Below, piece by piece: positions 26,801 through 38,990 of a stretch of 64,000 bases of DNA. Position 1 is the stretch's first letter, and each line of letters opens with the position of its first letter. Location of the stretch: positions 2,776,621 through 2,840,620 of the forward strand of contig OX393564.1 of the NCBI GenBank assembly GCA_947652115.1. Direction: 5' to 3'. The notes under the pieces are model-generated. The model made no database searches and had not been told where the DNA came from. It saw only the letters and a program-made list of their open reading frames with translations. This stretch comes from Blastomussa wellsi. Lineage: Eukaryota; Cnidaria; Anthozoa; Scleractinia; Plerogyridae. Position numbers and translations under genes: made by a program.

Positions 26801-29800
26801 TGAATTTGAAACTATGTTTTAGAAGAAAGATTGGCCATAAGGAAGGCTCGAGAAGGCGTGCACTAGATAAGCATCAAACGCAGTAGGAGGCAATTCGGAC
26901 GTGAAAAGCCCCTGATCTCGAATATATCTTACATCGCTAAACATGGCCAACATAACCTAACATGCGAACATTTTCTATTTGATCCCAGTATTTGCTCTAC
27001 ACTGAATAAAATGCTTGAATAGAACACTGATTACAAAACGCAATTTACAAAAATAAATTGATATCTAGGAAAACGAGATGTTAATTTAATCCTAACGCGA
27101 CTCTATAAAGTGATACATGCAAGACTTGTCAGCGAAAAACTACAGCTTCCTTTTCGAGGTTAAGTTAGTTATTGGACGGCTTTCTTCAGTTGATAATTCA
27201 TCGCGACAAGAATCAATTTAAATTAAGAAAAGAGTGCTAAAAGTCTGGAAACAGCAGAGATCAGTCAAGAGGGGTGTTAACCCAGGTTTTCAGTCATCCT
27301 TCGAGCTCTTTTGTCCGCATTAAGCAACTTTCTCGCAAATTTCCTGTTTCAAGAAGCAATTAAGTTCGTCACCATTGCGTACCTGGCCATCGCTTTTATC
27401 CCACTAGCATCTTTACAACCTTTTTCTTTCTTTTGTTTGGAACATTTATTCATTACCGACTTGAGTACTTGCAAGCGTGTGATTCTATGGTCGCAGGTTT
27501 CTTGCTCAAAAACCAATATTTGCTAATGGACTGACAACGCAGATTTATATTGTGCCTGGGAAACTTTCTGGGCCGCAATCTGGCACAAAACTTCTGCTCA
27601 AGTAACGAGCGTTAATAAAAGTAATGTGCTTTAAAATGGTGTTAAGTTTAGATGGCGTAAAGAAGGAAGAACCTTCCATAACTGCAAGTAGCTACATTGT
27701 GCGACTTCAAATGGTTTTCAATAAAGATTAAAATTGCATTATGTTGGCCGGGGTTCAGTTCAATGTGTTTGCTTTCTTTCTCTCCATTTTTAGCTCAACT
27801 AAACCTAAACTAAAAATAACTATAAATCGCCAGAAAACGTGGATCCCTCCGAAGAAAGCCGAGCACCATTAAATTCTCCTTCTGTTTTTAAATAACTTCC
27901 ATTAAACTTTATCCGCCGTAAACTTCCAGAAAATATAAAATAATAATAACAACGTGACTAAAACAGTCAGACCTTTCCCCTTGTTTTACAGTTTTATCAC
28001 CCATTGCCATCAAAAGCACATTTATCCTATGTTTACATCGTCGAAAAAATTTCTCTGTTTCTAGACACGACCCGGGTGTTGTATAGATGCTCGAAACTGA
28101 CAGACTTTTACTTGTTTCCTTGCAAACATCTTTAGAAGCATTATCCTTTCAGGTTTTATCTTTACTTTTTCAATACTACTTGACAAGTCCTGAATCGCTT
28201 GCCAATTTGTTTTATTTTGGCTACGTAATTTGAAGAAAACTACATTTTCTACTATACGCGTCCTCAAACAGATCTACGATTTAAATATTCTAAGATCAAT
28301 CGGTGTTTATAAAAAGTTTAACGTCGTTACTTTATCGATAGATTTTTTTGCAAAGCATGCAATCTCTATGTAGACATTGTGTTTTACGGTATAAATTCAC
28401 AAATGTTACTGTGGTATACCAAATGAAAGCAACGATACAACTGCAAAACATTTCAAAGCGGCTTGTTTTTGTGGCGTGCGTCAAACAAAGATCATAACGA
28501 ACATGATAAACTAAAAAAATGATAAAGAGCTATCTAGATATTTTAAACAGTAATATTATACAGTTTGTCCAAAGCCATGTATCATGTATAATGATGGTCT
28601 GGCCCCGATGTTTCAGTTGTTTTGTTTACGTCGATACAAAGAATGCCTTCAACACAGTGGGATATTTATATGCCAGTGAACTGAACCAAAAGAGTTTGTG
28701 TCTGTTATGAAGAAGCCAATTTAAATTTCACACAAAAAATTCAATCCATTCATTCACCTACGAAAGGTGGAGCCATCAAACTTTGGAATTCTATGGATTT
28801 TAAGCTTCTCTTTTTCAATCTGTCAATGTTTTCTTTCCTGTTGTGACGAAATTAAAATTATAAAGCATGCCTTTGATCTATCCGCCAACTATATTAGTAA
28901 ACATCAACAACAAAAAACAAAATCTTTATAGTTTACTCGCAAACAAAGCAGCTAAATTGTCAACGAAGATCTGTGTACAATGATATACTGCATTGTTTAA
29001 ATTTTGGAAAAATGCCACGTGGTTAGTTTTGAGTAATAATCGGAAGCTTGCAGGAAGGTAAAATCATCTATTTTTAGCAGTTGCATGGAACTTGCTGGGA
29101 CGCGTTGGTATTGCAAACTTTAAAACAAATTTGTCGAATGATGATTAGCCAATCAGAATCGCTTATCAGTGTCTGAATCTTTGTTTATGCATTAAACGTG
29201 CTCCACCTTAACATCCATCCAATATTCTTTGTCACACCACCAAAAAGCGCCTCTAAAGAGTCCTCAGAAGACAGCAAGCGTCTAAAGCACTTCCTTCATT
29301 TTCAGATAAAGTTGAAAGGCATTGAAATGTAAAGAACGAAGCGACATTTTTGCTCTAGGTTTTGTGTGCAATGCTTCCTGTGATATTTGTTGTAGTAAAA
29401 ATAACTACAAACACGGCTTTGTTTATTTGTTAGCTCCATCGGTAAGCAACGCTGAGGTATGACGTTTTTGCACAGTTTTCTGTCTAAAAATAAGTTCATA
29501 AATCCAGAAAAGCGCTAAAAATAGTTTTATACAGGCACCAAGATTAATCAGCGTTCATATTGTCACTTGATTAACCTGAAATGGCTTACTGTTTTCAAAA
29601 TGTGTCTGTTCGTATTCTCAGAACTAGGCAGAGAGAGATATTTATAAAAAAAAACTTTGCATTACCAAATGTTGCGGCTGGTTTTTTTTCAGCTAAAGCC
29701 AGTATTGTGTATCGATAGAGCAAGCTTCGGAAGTTCTGTTCATTACGAAAATTTAACTCTGGAATTTGTATTGCCTGCATTTGAAGTTAAAATATCCCAA

Positions 29801-30628
29801 ACTGTCGGAAATTCCAAATGATGCTGATTCTTTCACGTTTTCCATTTCCGCTTGTATCTGCCCAGTTTGCTTGGGAAAAGTTACAACACTATTTATGTAA
29901 CAATTTTGATTAAAAAAGTGAGAATACACTGCAGTTTTCAAGACCACTTGGCAGAAAACAATAAGTAGAATTGAAGCATTTTGCCAAAACGCCATGACAC
30001 ATAAACTTTTTCTTAATTTGTAACTCACCGTACTGTTTTTTTTTTTCAAATTTTAGAGTTGAATTGCCTGTTGAACCTAATCCAATTCATTTTTCGAACA
30101 GAAACTGATATGGTGCAAAAAATAATTTGGAATGCAATTTTACGGCCTTCAAGAGCATCAATGTCCACGAACTGTAAAACTCAACATTCTAAAGCAGTTG
30201 ATGGCATCTTCATTCTCATTTTGTGTTCAAATGTACCTAATATTTGGTTGTATTGCTTCTTTTTGGCGGTATGTTTGCAATTCACAGCTATTACAGACGT
30301 TGTACTTCTCTTCATATAATTTCATGCTTAGGAATTGCTCAGCCTTAGTTGAAATTTAAATACTTGTATAATTAATTATGTTCAGAAATGCTAACTAGTT
30401 TAAATGTAAGTATTGTAATTTGGTTAGGTAATTAATTTTATATTTATAATTACCTAGAAACTCTTTGAATACCAGCCCTGAAACTTTGTAGAATTTATTG
30501 TATCATTAGTTACAAAGTGTTTTTATAATGATCGGGAAATCTTTTATAATGATCGGGAAATGCTTTAATATAACAATAAAAAAAAATAGTTCATTTACGT
30601 ATCTGCATGGAAATGTTTCTTTAAAATA

Positions 30629-31090
30629 TTTAGGCGACTTGCATGCGGACGTCATTTGACGACAACTACCACAATCCTTAAATTCAATTTTTGTCTTTTT
30701 ACGCCTAATTAGGGAATGATAATCACATAGCTACTTTATAATCCAACATTGTCAACAGTTGCATTTTTTATTAATTTTTGCGAACTGTCCAGATTTAAAA
30801 TAAATTGGACAGATTTTGCTTTTTGCTGGATACCTTTCAAATGTCAAGAAAAACCTTGGGTGAAAAATTTGACATTTTCATATATTTTTGGACCCTGTAT
30901 AATCTGAATAAGTAACAGGACTACGTGTTTATCTAATGTTTTCAATTATGTCAAAATTGGACAGCATGTAGTCCTATTACATAATACAAAACTCACTGGG
31001 ATTTCAAAATGTAAAATAATAAAGGAGAAACGCAATGAATTCTGGTAGTGGTTGTCAGATGACGTCATGCAAATGCGCTAGTTGCCTAAC
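30629..31090. mobile_element. MITE-like inverted-repeat element
   Basis: The left end (TTTAGGCGACTTGC, then GACGTCATTTGACGACAAC) pairs imperfectly with the right end (GTTGTCAGATGACGTCATGC, then GTTGCCTAAC). It is about 460 bp with no ORF, and sits 38 bases from the next MITE. Confidence 0.65.
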
Positions 31091-31128
31091 TCCCATATTT
31101 GCTTTAAATGCACTACCGCTGGTCACCT

Positions 31129-31352
31129 TACAGTCGATTTCAGTGTAGCGTGAATGTGTAGGTTTTTCAAAACATCATTCGCCAAATTTAAACTTTTTTA
31201 TGTAACAAAGTATTTTTGAAATGTTAAAGGGGACTTTAAAAATTTCAATTTCAAGTCTTCTACGTAAATTTATCACCAGTTCACTTGGGGGAATGATGTT
31301 TTGAAAACCCAGGTATATGCACTACACTGAAATCAGCTGTAATTAGCAACCA
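31129..31352. mobile_element. Palindromic MITE, complete copy
   Basis: The ends TTACAGTCGATTTCAGTGTAG and CTACACTGAAATCAGCTGTAA are inverted copies, and the inner TTTTCAAAACATCATTC pairs with GAATGATGTTTTGAAAA. The right half of the same family recurs at 42690-42842. Confidence 0.75.
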
Positions 31353-33155
31353 CTTTAACTTATAACACGTTTAAGTACCCTAAGAATCCACAAACAGATT
31401 GTGCTTTCATTTTTGTGAGCTAATCTGATCAATCTGTTTTGCTACTCCACTTTTAAGCAATTTTTTTAACCTGTGAATCTTTTATCCTTAATCAAATACC
31501 GTCTTTGAGATATCGGAAAGTTTAGTAATTGACCGGCCTAATTTACTGAATTCTACAGGAAAATTAGCTACAAATAGTTTAAAATACCGTTTATTTGTGG
31601 TCTAGTGTTTATTTATTATTGTTTGCGTTGCTACAGAAACATTTCTTCTACTTTCAAATTATCACGCGATCAAAACCTTTCCAGTGCACCCTTAATTTCA
31701 ATACTCGTGATAGCCAAGTCATCATTGCCGATATCCTACTGTTCAGTAGACACATACACGCCATTTCCTTGATTAAACGATTCCTCAAGTATCCCAGACT
31801 ATGAAATTTGAATTAAGTTCCTCTATTGTCCCGGCAGTCTCCCAAAAATTAAGGCTCAATGCCCCGGCTGAAATATCGTGTTTTTAGTGTTTTCATAAGT
31901 GTGAGCGTGAGCTGGTTATGAAAATGCTTTTTTTATTGGAAGTAAAGAAAAACCCACCAAAACTGGTGAAAGCATAGTGGATATCACATGGCCACTTGGG
32001 ATACGAATTTTGTCTTCGAATGTTGACAGTATATATCTCTCACAAGTGAGTTCACCTATTGCAGAACTTGTCCGGTATGCTATAAACTGACTAGATTTTA
32101 AAGTTATGAAAAAGAAATCAAGGCGAAAAGTTGCACTGAGTCTCAAAAAGTGTTTTAACAGTTTAACATTAAGCACTGGACATGAAGCTCTCGTTTTTTT
32201 TGCTAAACGTGTCGGTATTTTAAACCATGGCGATTCCAATATCTTCACATGTGAAAGATAAGATAGTATCTTCACTGTGCACAATGAAGATATGATTTTT
32301 TGGTGAAAGGAAAAATCCTGGTATTTCATCAGTATCTATATACGTAAAAGACATATCGTCTAAAAAGAACAAAATACGACAAAAGATTCAAAATACGCGA
32401 AAGGAATGAACATTTTGATTTCTTCACATTCTTTCACGAAATCAAAATTGATGAACTGAAATCCACTTCCATCCTTGAAATCCTGCAACTCTTTCCCAAA
32501 ATACTTGTTCTATCTCTCTCAATTTATTTGGTGGCATTTGGAAACATAATTTGGAAATTTTGAAAACGTAATTTCGATAACTGCCAGTGGGACAATGTCT
32601 CTTTTTTTAAACAAGAGAGAACGACAACAACAACATGTATGTTTTATTTCTGATCAATATAAGAATTATTAAGAAAAAGAAGAAGAATAATATGTTAATA
32701 GACCGTTTTACCGACACGGCGCTGTGTCAGTAAACCTTTCACGAAGAATTGTGATTTTATTTTTTGTACTATGGACTATGACACTACTAACGAATACCAG
32801 GAAGTACGTGGCGAAATTATCAAGTTGATTGAATTTCATACCTAATAGAAATGATAGTTTGATTTATGTGATGAAGCTCTCAGTCCCTTTCGTAGACGAG
32901 AGCTTGTGAGAAATACTGGAAAATTGATTCTTTTGATTTAAATGTGAAATAATCTCCCCGGTCATTTAAAAGAGCTACGTCACGGTTTGTACATTTTGAA
33001 AACTTTGGCCTAAAATTTTTTCACATTCGTCATTTGCAATCCCTCTCAATCTTCTCCATCCTTAATCCTCCTTGTTCCTGTTTGGCTAAGTATAACTTCT
33101 AAGGTGTTTTCTTAATTCTTACTTAACTATTATTTTTAGATTCCTTACATTTTAA

Positions 33156-33451
33156 AGTGCCCCTGAGACGAAATTGGTGATATTTTTTTTTATTTCCGTG
33201 TACAATGCGACTTTCTTAATTACAACCCGTAAGGTATTTTTGAGCCTTGACGTCACTTTTTCCAAATTGCAGCCAAGCCTTGGAACAAGGCAAATTAATG
33301 GCGGCCGTAAATTTTCGAAAATAAAAGTTTAAAAATTATGCCTTCTCATGTCCAGAATGGGTTGAAATTTGGCAAGATGATTAAGAAAGTCCCATTGTAC
33401 ACTAAAATTAAAAAAAAAATGATGACCACCAATTTTTGTCTCAGGGGCACT
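33156..33451. mobile_element. piggyBac-type MITE flanked by TTAA
   Basis: The inverted ends AGTGCCCCTGAGACGAAATT and ATTTTTGTCTCAGGGGCACT are flanked directly by TTAA at 33152-33155 and 33452-33455. TTAA target duplication is the hallmark of piggyBac-superfamily transposition. The 296-bp interior has no ORF of note, so it must have been moved in trans. Confidence 0.75.
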
Positions 33452-33455
33452 TTAA

Positions 33456-33782
33456 AGGCTATTTCCAGTCCGTACTGCGCAATCTCCGCCTGCAATATTT
33501 ATCAAGCCTCACACGACGAAATGTAAACAAACCAAAATGAAAATTAGGGGTAAAAACTTGCCTTTTTCGTTATTATTAACATCCGATATACATACAAAAC
33601 AACGACCTAGACGATATTCTAAACCTACGTTTCAGCTCATTGCAAACTCCCAAACGAAACGACCCGTAATGGCGGACTCAAAAACTTCATGTACGCAGTT
33701 ACCGAAGTGTAACGTATCAACGAATTCAAAACAGAAATGTAAACAAATCCCGAGACTGCGCAGTACGGACTGGAAATGGCTG
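33456..33782. mobile_element. Second TTAA-flanked MITE, abutting the first
   Basis: GGCTATTTCCAGTCCGTACT on the left and AGTACGGACTGGAAATGGCT on the right are inverted copies followed by GCGCA/TGCGC. The element is flanked by TTAA at 33452-33455, shared with the preceding MITE, and at 33783-33786. The ends differ from those of the neighbour, so this is a different family. Confidence 0.75.
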
Positions 33783-34739
33783 TTAAGGGTAATTTGGTTG
33801 GTCTCAAAAAAATGACTCGAAAATCGGTGACTTAGCTTGTAGACGTAGGTGACTCTCTCGATAAGTTCTATGAAACTGTCAATGTTATTTTTATTCATGA
33901 TCACGTTTTGTTTCACTGAACATCATGAGATAAAACGATATGTCGCTTTCTTGCGAATGAAACATGACACGCCTAAATAGTTTTAAAGTAAAATGAAAAT
34001 TAGGGCCGGGACATGGAAACTAGAAGGATAATAAAATGACTATTATCAGGAGTACGTGTGATTTTATGTACAAATGTTCTTGAACTAACGTGAGGTTCGT
34101 GCTGACAAAATATTGATGGAGTTCATTATTGGAAATTTGTGGACCAAGCTGAAAGTTTTCGTGCTCTGATTCCCAATTTCTCCAAATCTATCATAAGATT
34201 TCCTTCCTCCCAGCGGTAACCTAGACACAAGAATGTTTCCAATACTTTTAAAATGGTTTCCATTCATGTCAACAAGAACTGAAGTAAGTACCAAAATTTA
34301 ACCTTTTAGTTCAGTTGTTAATTACTACACAACAGCTACCGAATCACCATGCCCGGTCATCTTTTCTTAATCACGTGAGACATAAAACTCAAAGTAAACC
34401 ACGGCAGAAATTAAACAGAACTGTTGTAAATACGGGTATTATTAAGGAAGTGTCTCCCTCGCTATTTTAATTTCACAGTAATTTCCACAGACTGCATGTC
34501 CAAAATTATTTCGTTTTCGTGTCGTAAAGTAGAATTAACTCGGAAATTGCGTTGTCATGACTGGGATATTGCCTAACCAGAAGAAAATTAATTATCACAC
34601 GATATATTATTAAAATTGTTTTGATATTGTGTTTTTTAAAGGTGTAGTCATGAAACGAAATCTTTTATAACTGACGAATATCACAGTGTTTGTGCTCTTA
34701 AATTTACAAACAAATCAAAGTTCTTTGCCCTATAACTTT

Positions 34740-34910
34740 CGTCTTTTATTTCCAACATGACTGAGTGTTTTACAAGGTCAGATGTCTTAAAAATAACATC
34801 ATGGCATATTTTGTGATATTTTTCGCCAGACATTGGGTGTTTTCCAAGGTCAAACGTCCTGAAAAAAACAACATGGCATGTCTTGTGATATTTTTCTCCA
34901 GACATTTATT
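34740..34910 (-). pseudogene. Decayed C2H2 zinc-finger-like fragment, two tandem units
   Basis: On the minus strand two 72-base units encode SGEKYHKTCHVVFFRTFDLG followed by KH, and SGEKYHKICHDVIFKTSDLV followed by KH. SGEK linker, one Cys, the Phe and Leu core positions and the first His resemble the TGEKPYxC...F...L..H pattern of C2H2 arrays, but the first Cys and second His are missing in each unit. It reads as a relic of a zinc-finger gene. It could instead be a chance tandem repeat. Confidence 0.35.
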
Positions 34911-36095
34911 GACCGCAATGATATTATCATAAGCATCCACTCTGTATCTGAACATTTAAGTGTTATCAGTTTACGATGCAAGGCACAAGTTAAGTCTAAT
35001 GGCAGTTCACGTTCTGTGATGGTTATAGTCGGTCAGTATTTCTAAGACGTCCGACGCTGTCCATACAACAAGGCTGTTAGCTGCAATAATTTTTCGGTCC
35101 GAATAGACTAGGGGTAACTAGGCAGATTCCTTGTGGGACGTCACGTATCTATCTCTCTTGCATAAAGCACCGTTTTGTTTCAGTGAATGAAACTTGTTAT
35201 GGACCCCGAATGCAACAAGTCCTTATTTTCCATAAAGATGTTCCAAACATCCTTTTCCTGTAAGCCTTTATTTTTTATATTTCCCCTGTAAAATTCTCAG
35301 CAGTTGGTTCAAAATAAATAATTCATCTTCACCTTAAAAATAAATCGAGATGTATGTACCAAACAACGCAAACAGAACTAATCCAAACTAAACCACTTGA
35401 ACTAAGTGTGCTGTACACTTGAAAACTAAGGCCGATACAAGAATCGAGAAAAACACTTGAACTGTTTTGCTTTGGACCTCACTCGATCGTTTTCATCTTA
35501 GCAAACAGAACGGACAAGCGTTTACATTTGAAAGCACATTTGGAAAGTCGCTATTTTGGCGAAGGAAACCCTTGTAATAGTCCATCAAAGTCTAAGGTAA
35601 CAAAAAATAACCCAAAGGGGTAACAATAAACAAGGGTGGACTGGAAACAGTTGAAGAGGATTGTCATTGACAAACTTGAACACTTTAGGTTAAGCTGACG
35701 GAGTCGACTTCTTTTATTTAACTTTACGAAAGTTACGATTCAACGTACCGAGAATTCCAGACAAAAGCACGGCAGTGGCACAGGGTAAACAGAGCCAGGT
35801 CAAAATGGAGACTAACTCTGCTGCCATGGCAACATCAGAGGTCTAACAAAAATAAGACAAACAAAAACTTTCACCGAGTAGTTATTAGCCTGAAAAGGTC
35901 AAATATAGGTCATCTTTGACCTCTTTTTACATTGCCATGACAACGAATTTTGACGTCAAAAGGAGATCAATTTGTTCAGCGGTAAAATCTTCATATATTT
36001 ATCCCAAAAGTTACCCCTTATAGTTATTGGTGTTGTTGCAATAGATTTTAGAAAACATGAATGTGTAAACAATTATGAAGCACGGCAGTCAGTTG

Positions 36096-36121
36096 GCACG
36101 GCGGTGATTCAAACGCCGTGC
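36096..36121. repeat. Short perfect hairpin
   Basis: GCACGGCG and CGCCGTGC are separated by ten bases. Related GCACGGCAGT motifs occur at about 35767 and 36080. Function unknown; probably part of a repeat. Confidence 0.4.
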
Positions 36122-36141
36122 TGCTGCCATACCAAACTAAG

Positions 36142-36302
36142 TGAGGTTTTGATTTCCAAAATTTATCCGTTTGATTTCTGAAATAAATGTTTGATTTTCA
36201 TAATTTATCCGTTTGATTTCTGAAATGAGGTTTTGATTTCCAAACTTTATCTGTTTTATTTCTGAAATCAGTTTTTGATTTCCAAAATTTATCCGTTGAT
36301 TT
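36142..36302. repeat. 42-bp minisatellite, about four units
   Basis: A unit of the form GGTTTTGATTTCCAAAATTT plus ATCCGTTTGATTTCTGAAAT is repeated about four times with substitutions. Because 42 is divisible by three, the minus strand reads a 14-residue repeat (INFGNQ, LISEIK) inside a 96-codon ORF. There is no other sign that this ORF is a gene. The array ends directly at the SINE at 36305. Confidence 0.75.
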
Positions 36303-36304
36303 CT

Positions 36305-36460
36305 CAATCCGGTCACGTGACCTATAGATCGAGCGGCCTGTTCACTCGTCTGTTCTACACTCCAGATCGAAAGGTCCAAGTTCGAGCCCTGGCCGGGCTC
36401 TACGTTGTGCTCTTGGGTAAGAAACATGAATGGGTACCGGTGAATTTACTGCTGGGGTAA
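36305..36460 (+). repeat. tRNA-derived SINE
   Basis: GGTCCAAGTTCGAGCCCTGG is a good B-box with its T-arm stem, preceded by tRNA-like sequence from about 36305. It is followed by a GTGCTCTTGGGTAAGAAAC tract and by GGGTACCGGTGAATTTACTG, which matches the repeat at 4120-4330. The element runs into a G17 tract at 36470-36486. Confidence 0.65.
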
Positions 36461-36469
36461 TTCTGCGGA

Positions 36470-36486
36470 GGGGGGGGGGGGGGGGG
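36470..36486 (+). repeat. G17 homopolymer
   Basis: Seventeen consecutive G bases followed by TGGGTGAGG. This is likely a length-variable tract and prone to assembly error. Confidence 0.85.
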
Positions 36487-38066
36487 TGGGTGAGGTCTGG
36501 GGATTAAGTGCTACACCGGAGGGGGTAGTGGGTGAGGTTTGGATGGATTCAAAGACCTACCATGTCAATTTGGACGAATTTTGACTTCTAAAGAATGCAA
36601 TCGGTGCAATATTTTGCTGGTAGAAGTGAGTGACTCGATACTTATAAAACAGAGGTAGGTTGTGTTGCATGCCGCCGGACATGGCGAATTTCCTGGCATC
36701 CCGTTCGGTCAGGAATAGTGAAATTACAGGTTTGCAAGCATAGAAAAGGGTAGTGTAGCAGCTATCCAAAACTACTTTTGTTTGTTATTGTAAGCAGCTT
36801 CTATTGTTTTCAAGACAAAGTCATTGTTTCAATTGTTGAGTCTTTTGTTTAGGGCTAGGGTATCAAACCAATCACATTATATGTTAGGAAAGCTGCTTCA
36901 TCGCCCATAGAAAATCTTGTTTGTGAACGGGAAGGAAAAGGGTTGACGTAATGGTCTCCTGTTTGGAGTTAGAATTATTTTTTCATTCAAAAATTGAAGG
37001 CAAAAATGTGTGTTTTTTTGTTTTGCTTTCCTACGTAGTAGAAAACGAGAATTTTCGGATTTGCTACAGAACAAATAGCAAAATAGCCATATGCGATGAA
37101 AATTCAGAGCTGTACCCTAATGTTGTAAATAATAATTTAATTGAATTAGTAGACTTATATTTCGTGATTTTGTTATTATGCCTAAACTACAGTCTTCTTG
37201 CTCCGAAAAGACATAGGTTAGAGTAATTTGCGTTGATTTGAGTTAAGAATAGTGCCCATTGACACAGACCTTACGAAAATATACCTTCAGAACTATAGTG
37301 TCATGTCAAATTTATCTAGCCGAGTTCTGTTGAATTAAGACAGTAATAATAACAGTAATACTAGCACTGAACTTTCGGATAAGAGAGTGACCAAGGAGAA
37401 TAGAAGCTGCCAATCGTTTTAAATTTTATAGCGTCGACTTTGGAGAAAATACAGCTTCTCGGGAGTTTCGCTCACAATTTCCTTTGACCCGGTTTACATA
37501 TAACCAGTCAAATATATGAACAAAATATCATCGAGTCTTGTTAAAGCAATGTCATAATCCTTCACTTGCAGTGCCGTAGCCATCTGAGCGTATTTTGTTT
37601 TTCATCAACCTAGTTTCCAGGGCTTTTCCCTTTTTCCCTAGTTTCCCGCCCCTTCAAATTACCAGGAGAAGAGCCCAGGGAACGCGGTTGGTCGTTCATT
37701 TTGTGGTAAAATCAAGACTAAGACCTGTCGTGAAGCAACAAACGAGACTTAAAGGACTATAAAATGACAACAATAATCGTTATTGCAATCTACGTGAAAA
37801 TATTGGCATTCTGTCCTGAACATTAAGTGTATTTGACTCTGATAGACTATTTTACAGCTCTGTGAAATGTAACCAGGCCTCTGTATGAAAGCGAGGTTTG
37901 GGTAATTTTAGTTCGCACAACAATAGAGGATTTACATATCAAATGCAAGAGGGTTTGCATCACCGGCAAGATCACCTTCAGCCTCACTTGCACTGAAAGG
38001 CTTGTTAACTAATTACAAGACCGTAAGATGGCCTATTTTCTCTTTTCGATTAATTCCAACAAACGA

Positions 38067-38990
38067 TCACTGGTTATCATTTAACATTTTCATCTCTTCG
38101 CTCGAATTATTTTCATTTCGCCTTTCCAGAATTAATGCGATGAATATTAAGAGGAAAAATGAAACATCAAAGCTCATCAAAACGATAAAAAGATTTCTCT
38201 CAATTTGATCAACAAGAAACAAAATTGCAAACAGGGGGACATTCAACACCAGTCGGTAAAAGATGAAGGCGAGGCTCAAGCAGCGGTTGTCATTAATGGA
38301 ACCAACTACGTGGTATAAGCCATGTATGGAAACAAGGAAAAAGTAGGCAGCCAAGTAACCGTTTGAATAGCCTTGGAACTGATCCAAGTTGAACATGCGC
38401 TGAGAATACTCAGGCCTTATAACTAACACAAGCCAGAAAAAGAACTGGATGATGCCGAGACAGAAGATGACCACGACAGACACACCCGTTTGGGGCACCT
38501 GGCGTTTCAAAATGGGTCCGAAGATTTCCCCGAAGAATGTGGCCACTGAGGCTCCTTCAGTCTCCAGGCACCAAATCACCAGGGTGATGAGAGCGAGGGA
38601 CGAATCAAGAGCCATGTAAAACAGGGCGAAGGAGAGTGGCAACATGTTTCTTAGGATCATCATCAGTAAAATTCCATCAACTAACGCCAGGCGACCAAGA
38701 ATGGATGTCAAACATTCCTGATGACGGGAAGTCTTGTGGTTGGAGCGCGCTGCGATCAAAAGAATGAGACCAATCTCGATCACTCCGATTCCCGCCAAGC
38801 GAATGTACCCGTCAGAACGGCCCTCAAGGTCTAACTGTAAAATTATCCCCCATAGCTGAGGTGCAATGAGAAAACTGAGCCCTCCCACGACATATGCGAT
38901 CAGGCAAGACCACTGAGTGAATTTTTCGGTTTTGGTCATCGGCTCATTGCGAGGTATCGAGAACATAAACTTGAGCCAAGCACATACCAT
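38067..38990 (-). CDS. Eight-pass membrane protein, paralogue 1
   Basis: I do not recognise this family. The exon is open from a splice acceptor (TTTTCTAG before 39014) to a TGA at 38067; the first ATG in it is at 38990, giving 307 residues, but an upstream coding exon is possible. It has about eight hydrophobic segments. The chain falls into two similar halves. Each has a PxLW or RPEYS-type loop, then LD...G(R/Y)SxGY, a helix ending near SN or IND, and later a helix containing 'LD' or 'FD' before a long hydrophobic stretch ending in LE. Half one covers about residues 24-148 and half two 170-296. This suggests duplication of an ancestral four-helix unit. The C-terminal tail is short and polar (SSEEMKMLNDNQ). 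A close paralogue lies 6.6 kb to the right in the same orientation, so they arose by tandem duplication. Localisation in a membrane is secure; function is unknown. Confidence 0.8.
   Translation of the reverse strand: MVCAWLKFMFSIPRNEPMTKTEKFTQWSCLIAYVVGGLSFLIAPQLWGIILQLDLEGRSDGYIRLAGIGVIEIGLILLIAARSNHKTSRHQECLTSILGRLALVDGILLMMILRNMLPLSFALFYMALDSSLALITLVIWCLETEGASVATFFGEIFGPILKRQVPQTGVSVVVIFCLGIIQFFFWLVLVIRPEYSQRMFNLDQFQGYSNGYLAAYFFLVSIHGLYHVVGSINDNRCLSLAFIFYRLVLNVPLFAILFLVDQIERNLFIVLMSFDVSFFLLIFIALILERRNENNSSEEMKMLNDNQ

Larger units (their letters stand above)
23872..38066. other. 14-kb gene-poor AT-rich region
   Basis: No convincing protein-coding exon, tRNA or rRNA was seen. 24-30 kb is plain AT-rich sequence with a short (GGT)n run at 26558-26574. 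30.6-36.5 kb holds the MITEs, the decayed zinc-finger-like fragment, the minisatellite and the SINE listed separately. The longest ORF, 137 codons on the minus strand at 31916-32329, matches no family I know and is not called as a gene. Confidence 0.6.

Noticed and set aside
31916..32329. 137-codon ORF on the minus strand
   Set aside because: No domain, no similarity I recognise and no splice context. An ORF this long can occur by chance in 64 kb of AT-rich DNA.
36305..36400. Functional tRNA
   Set aside because: Good B-box, but the 5' part does not fold to a cloverleaf and a SINE body follows directly.
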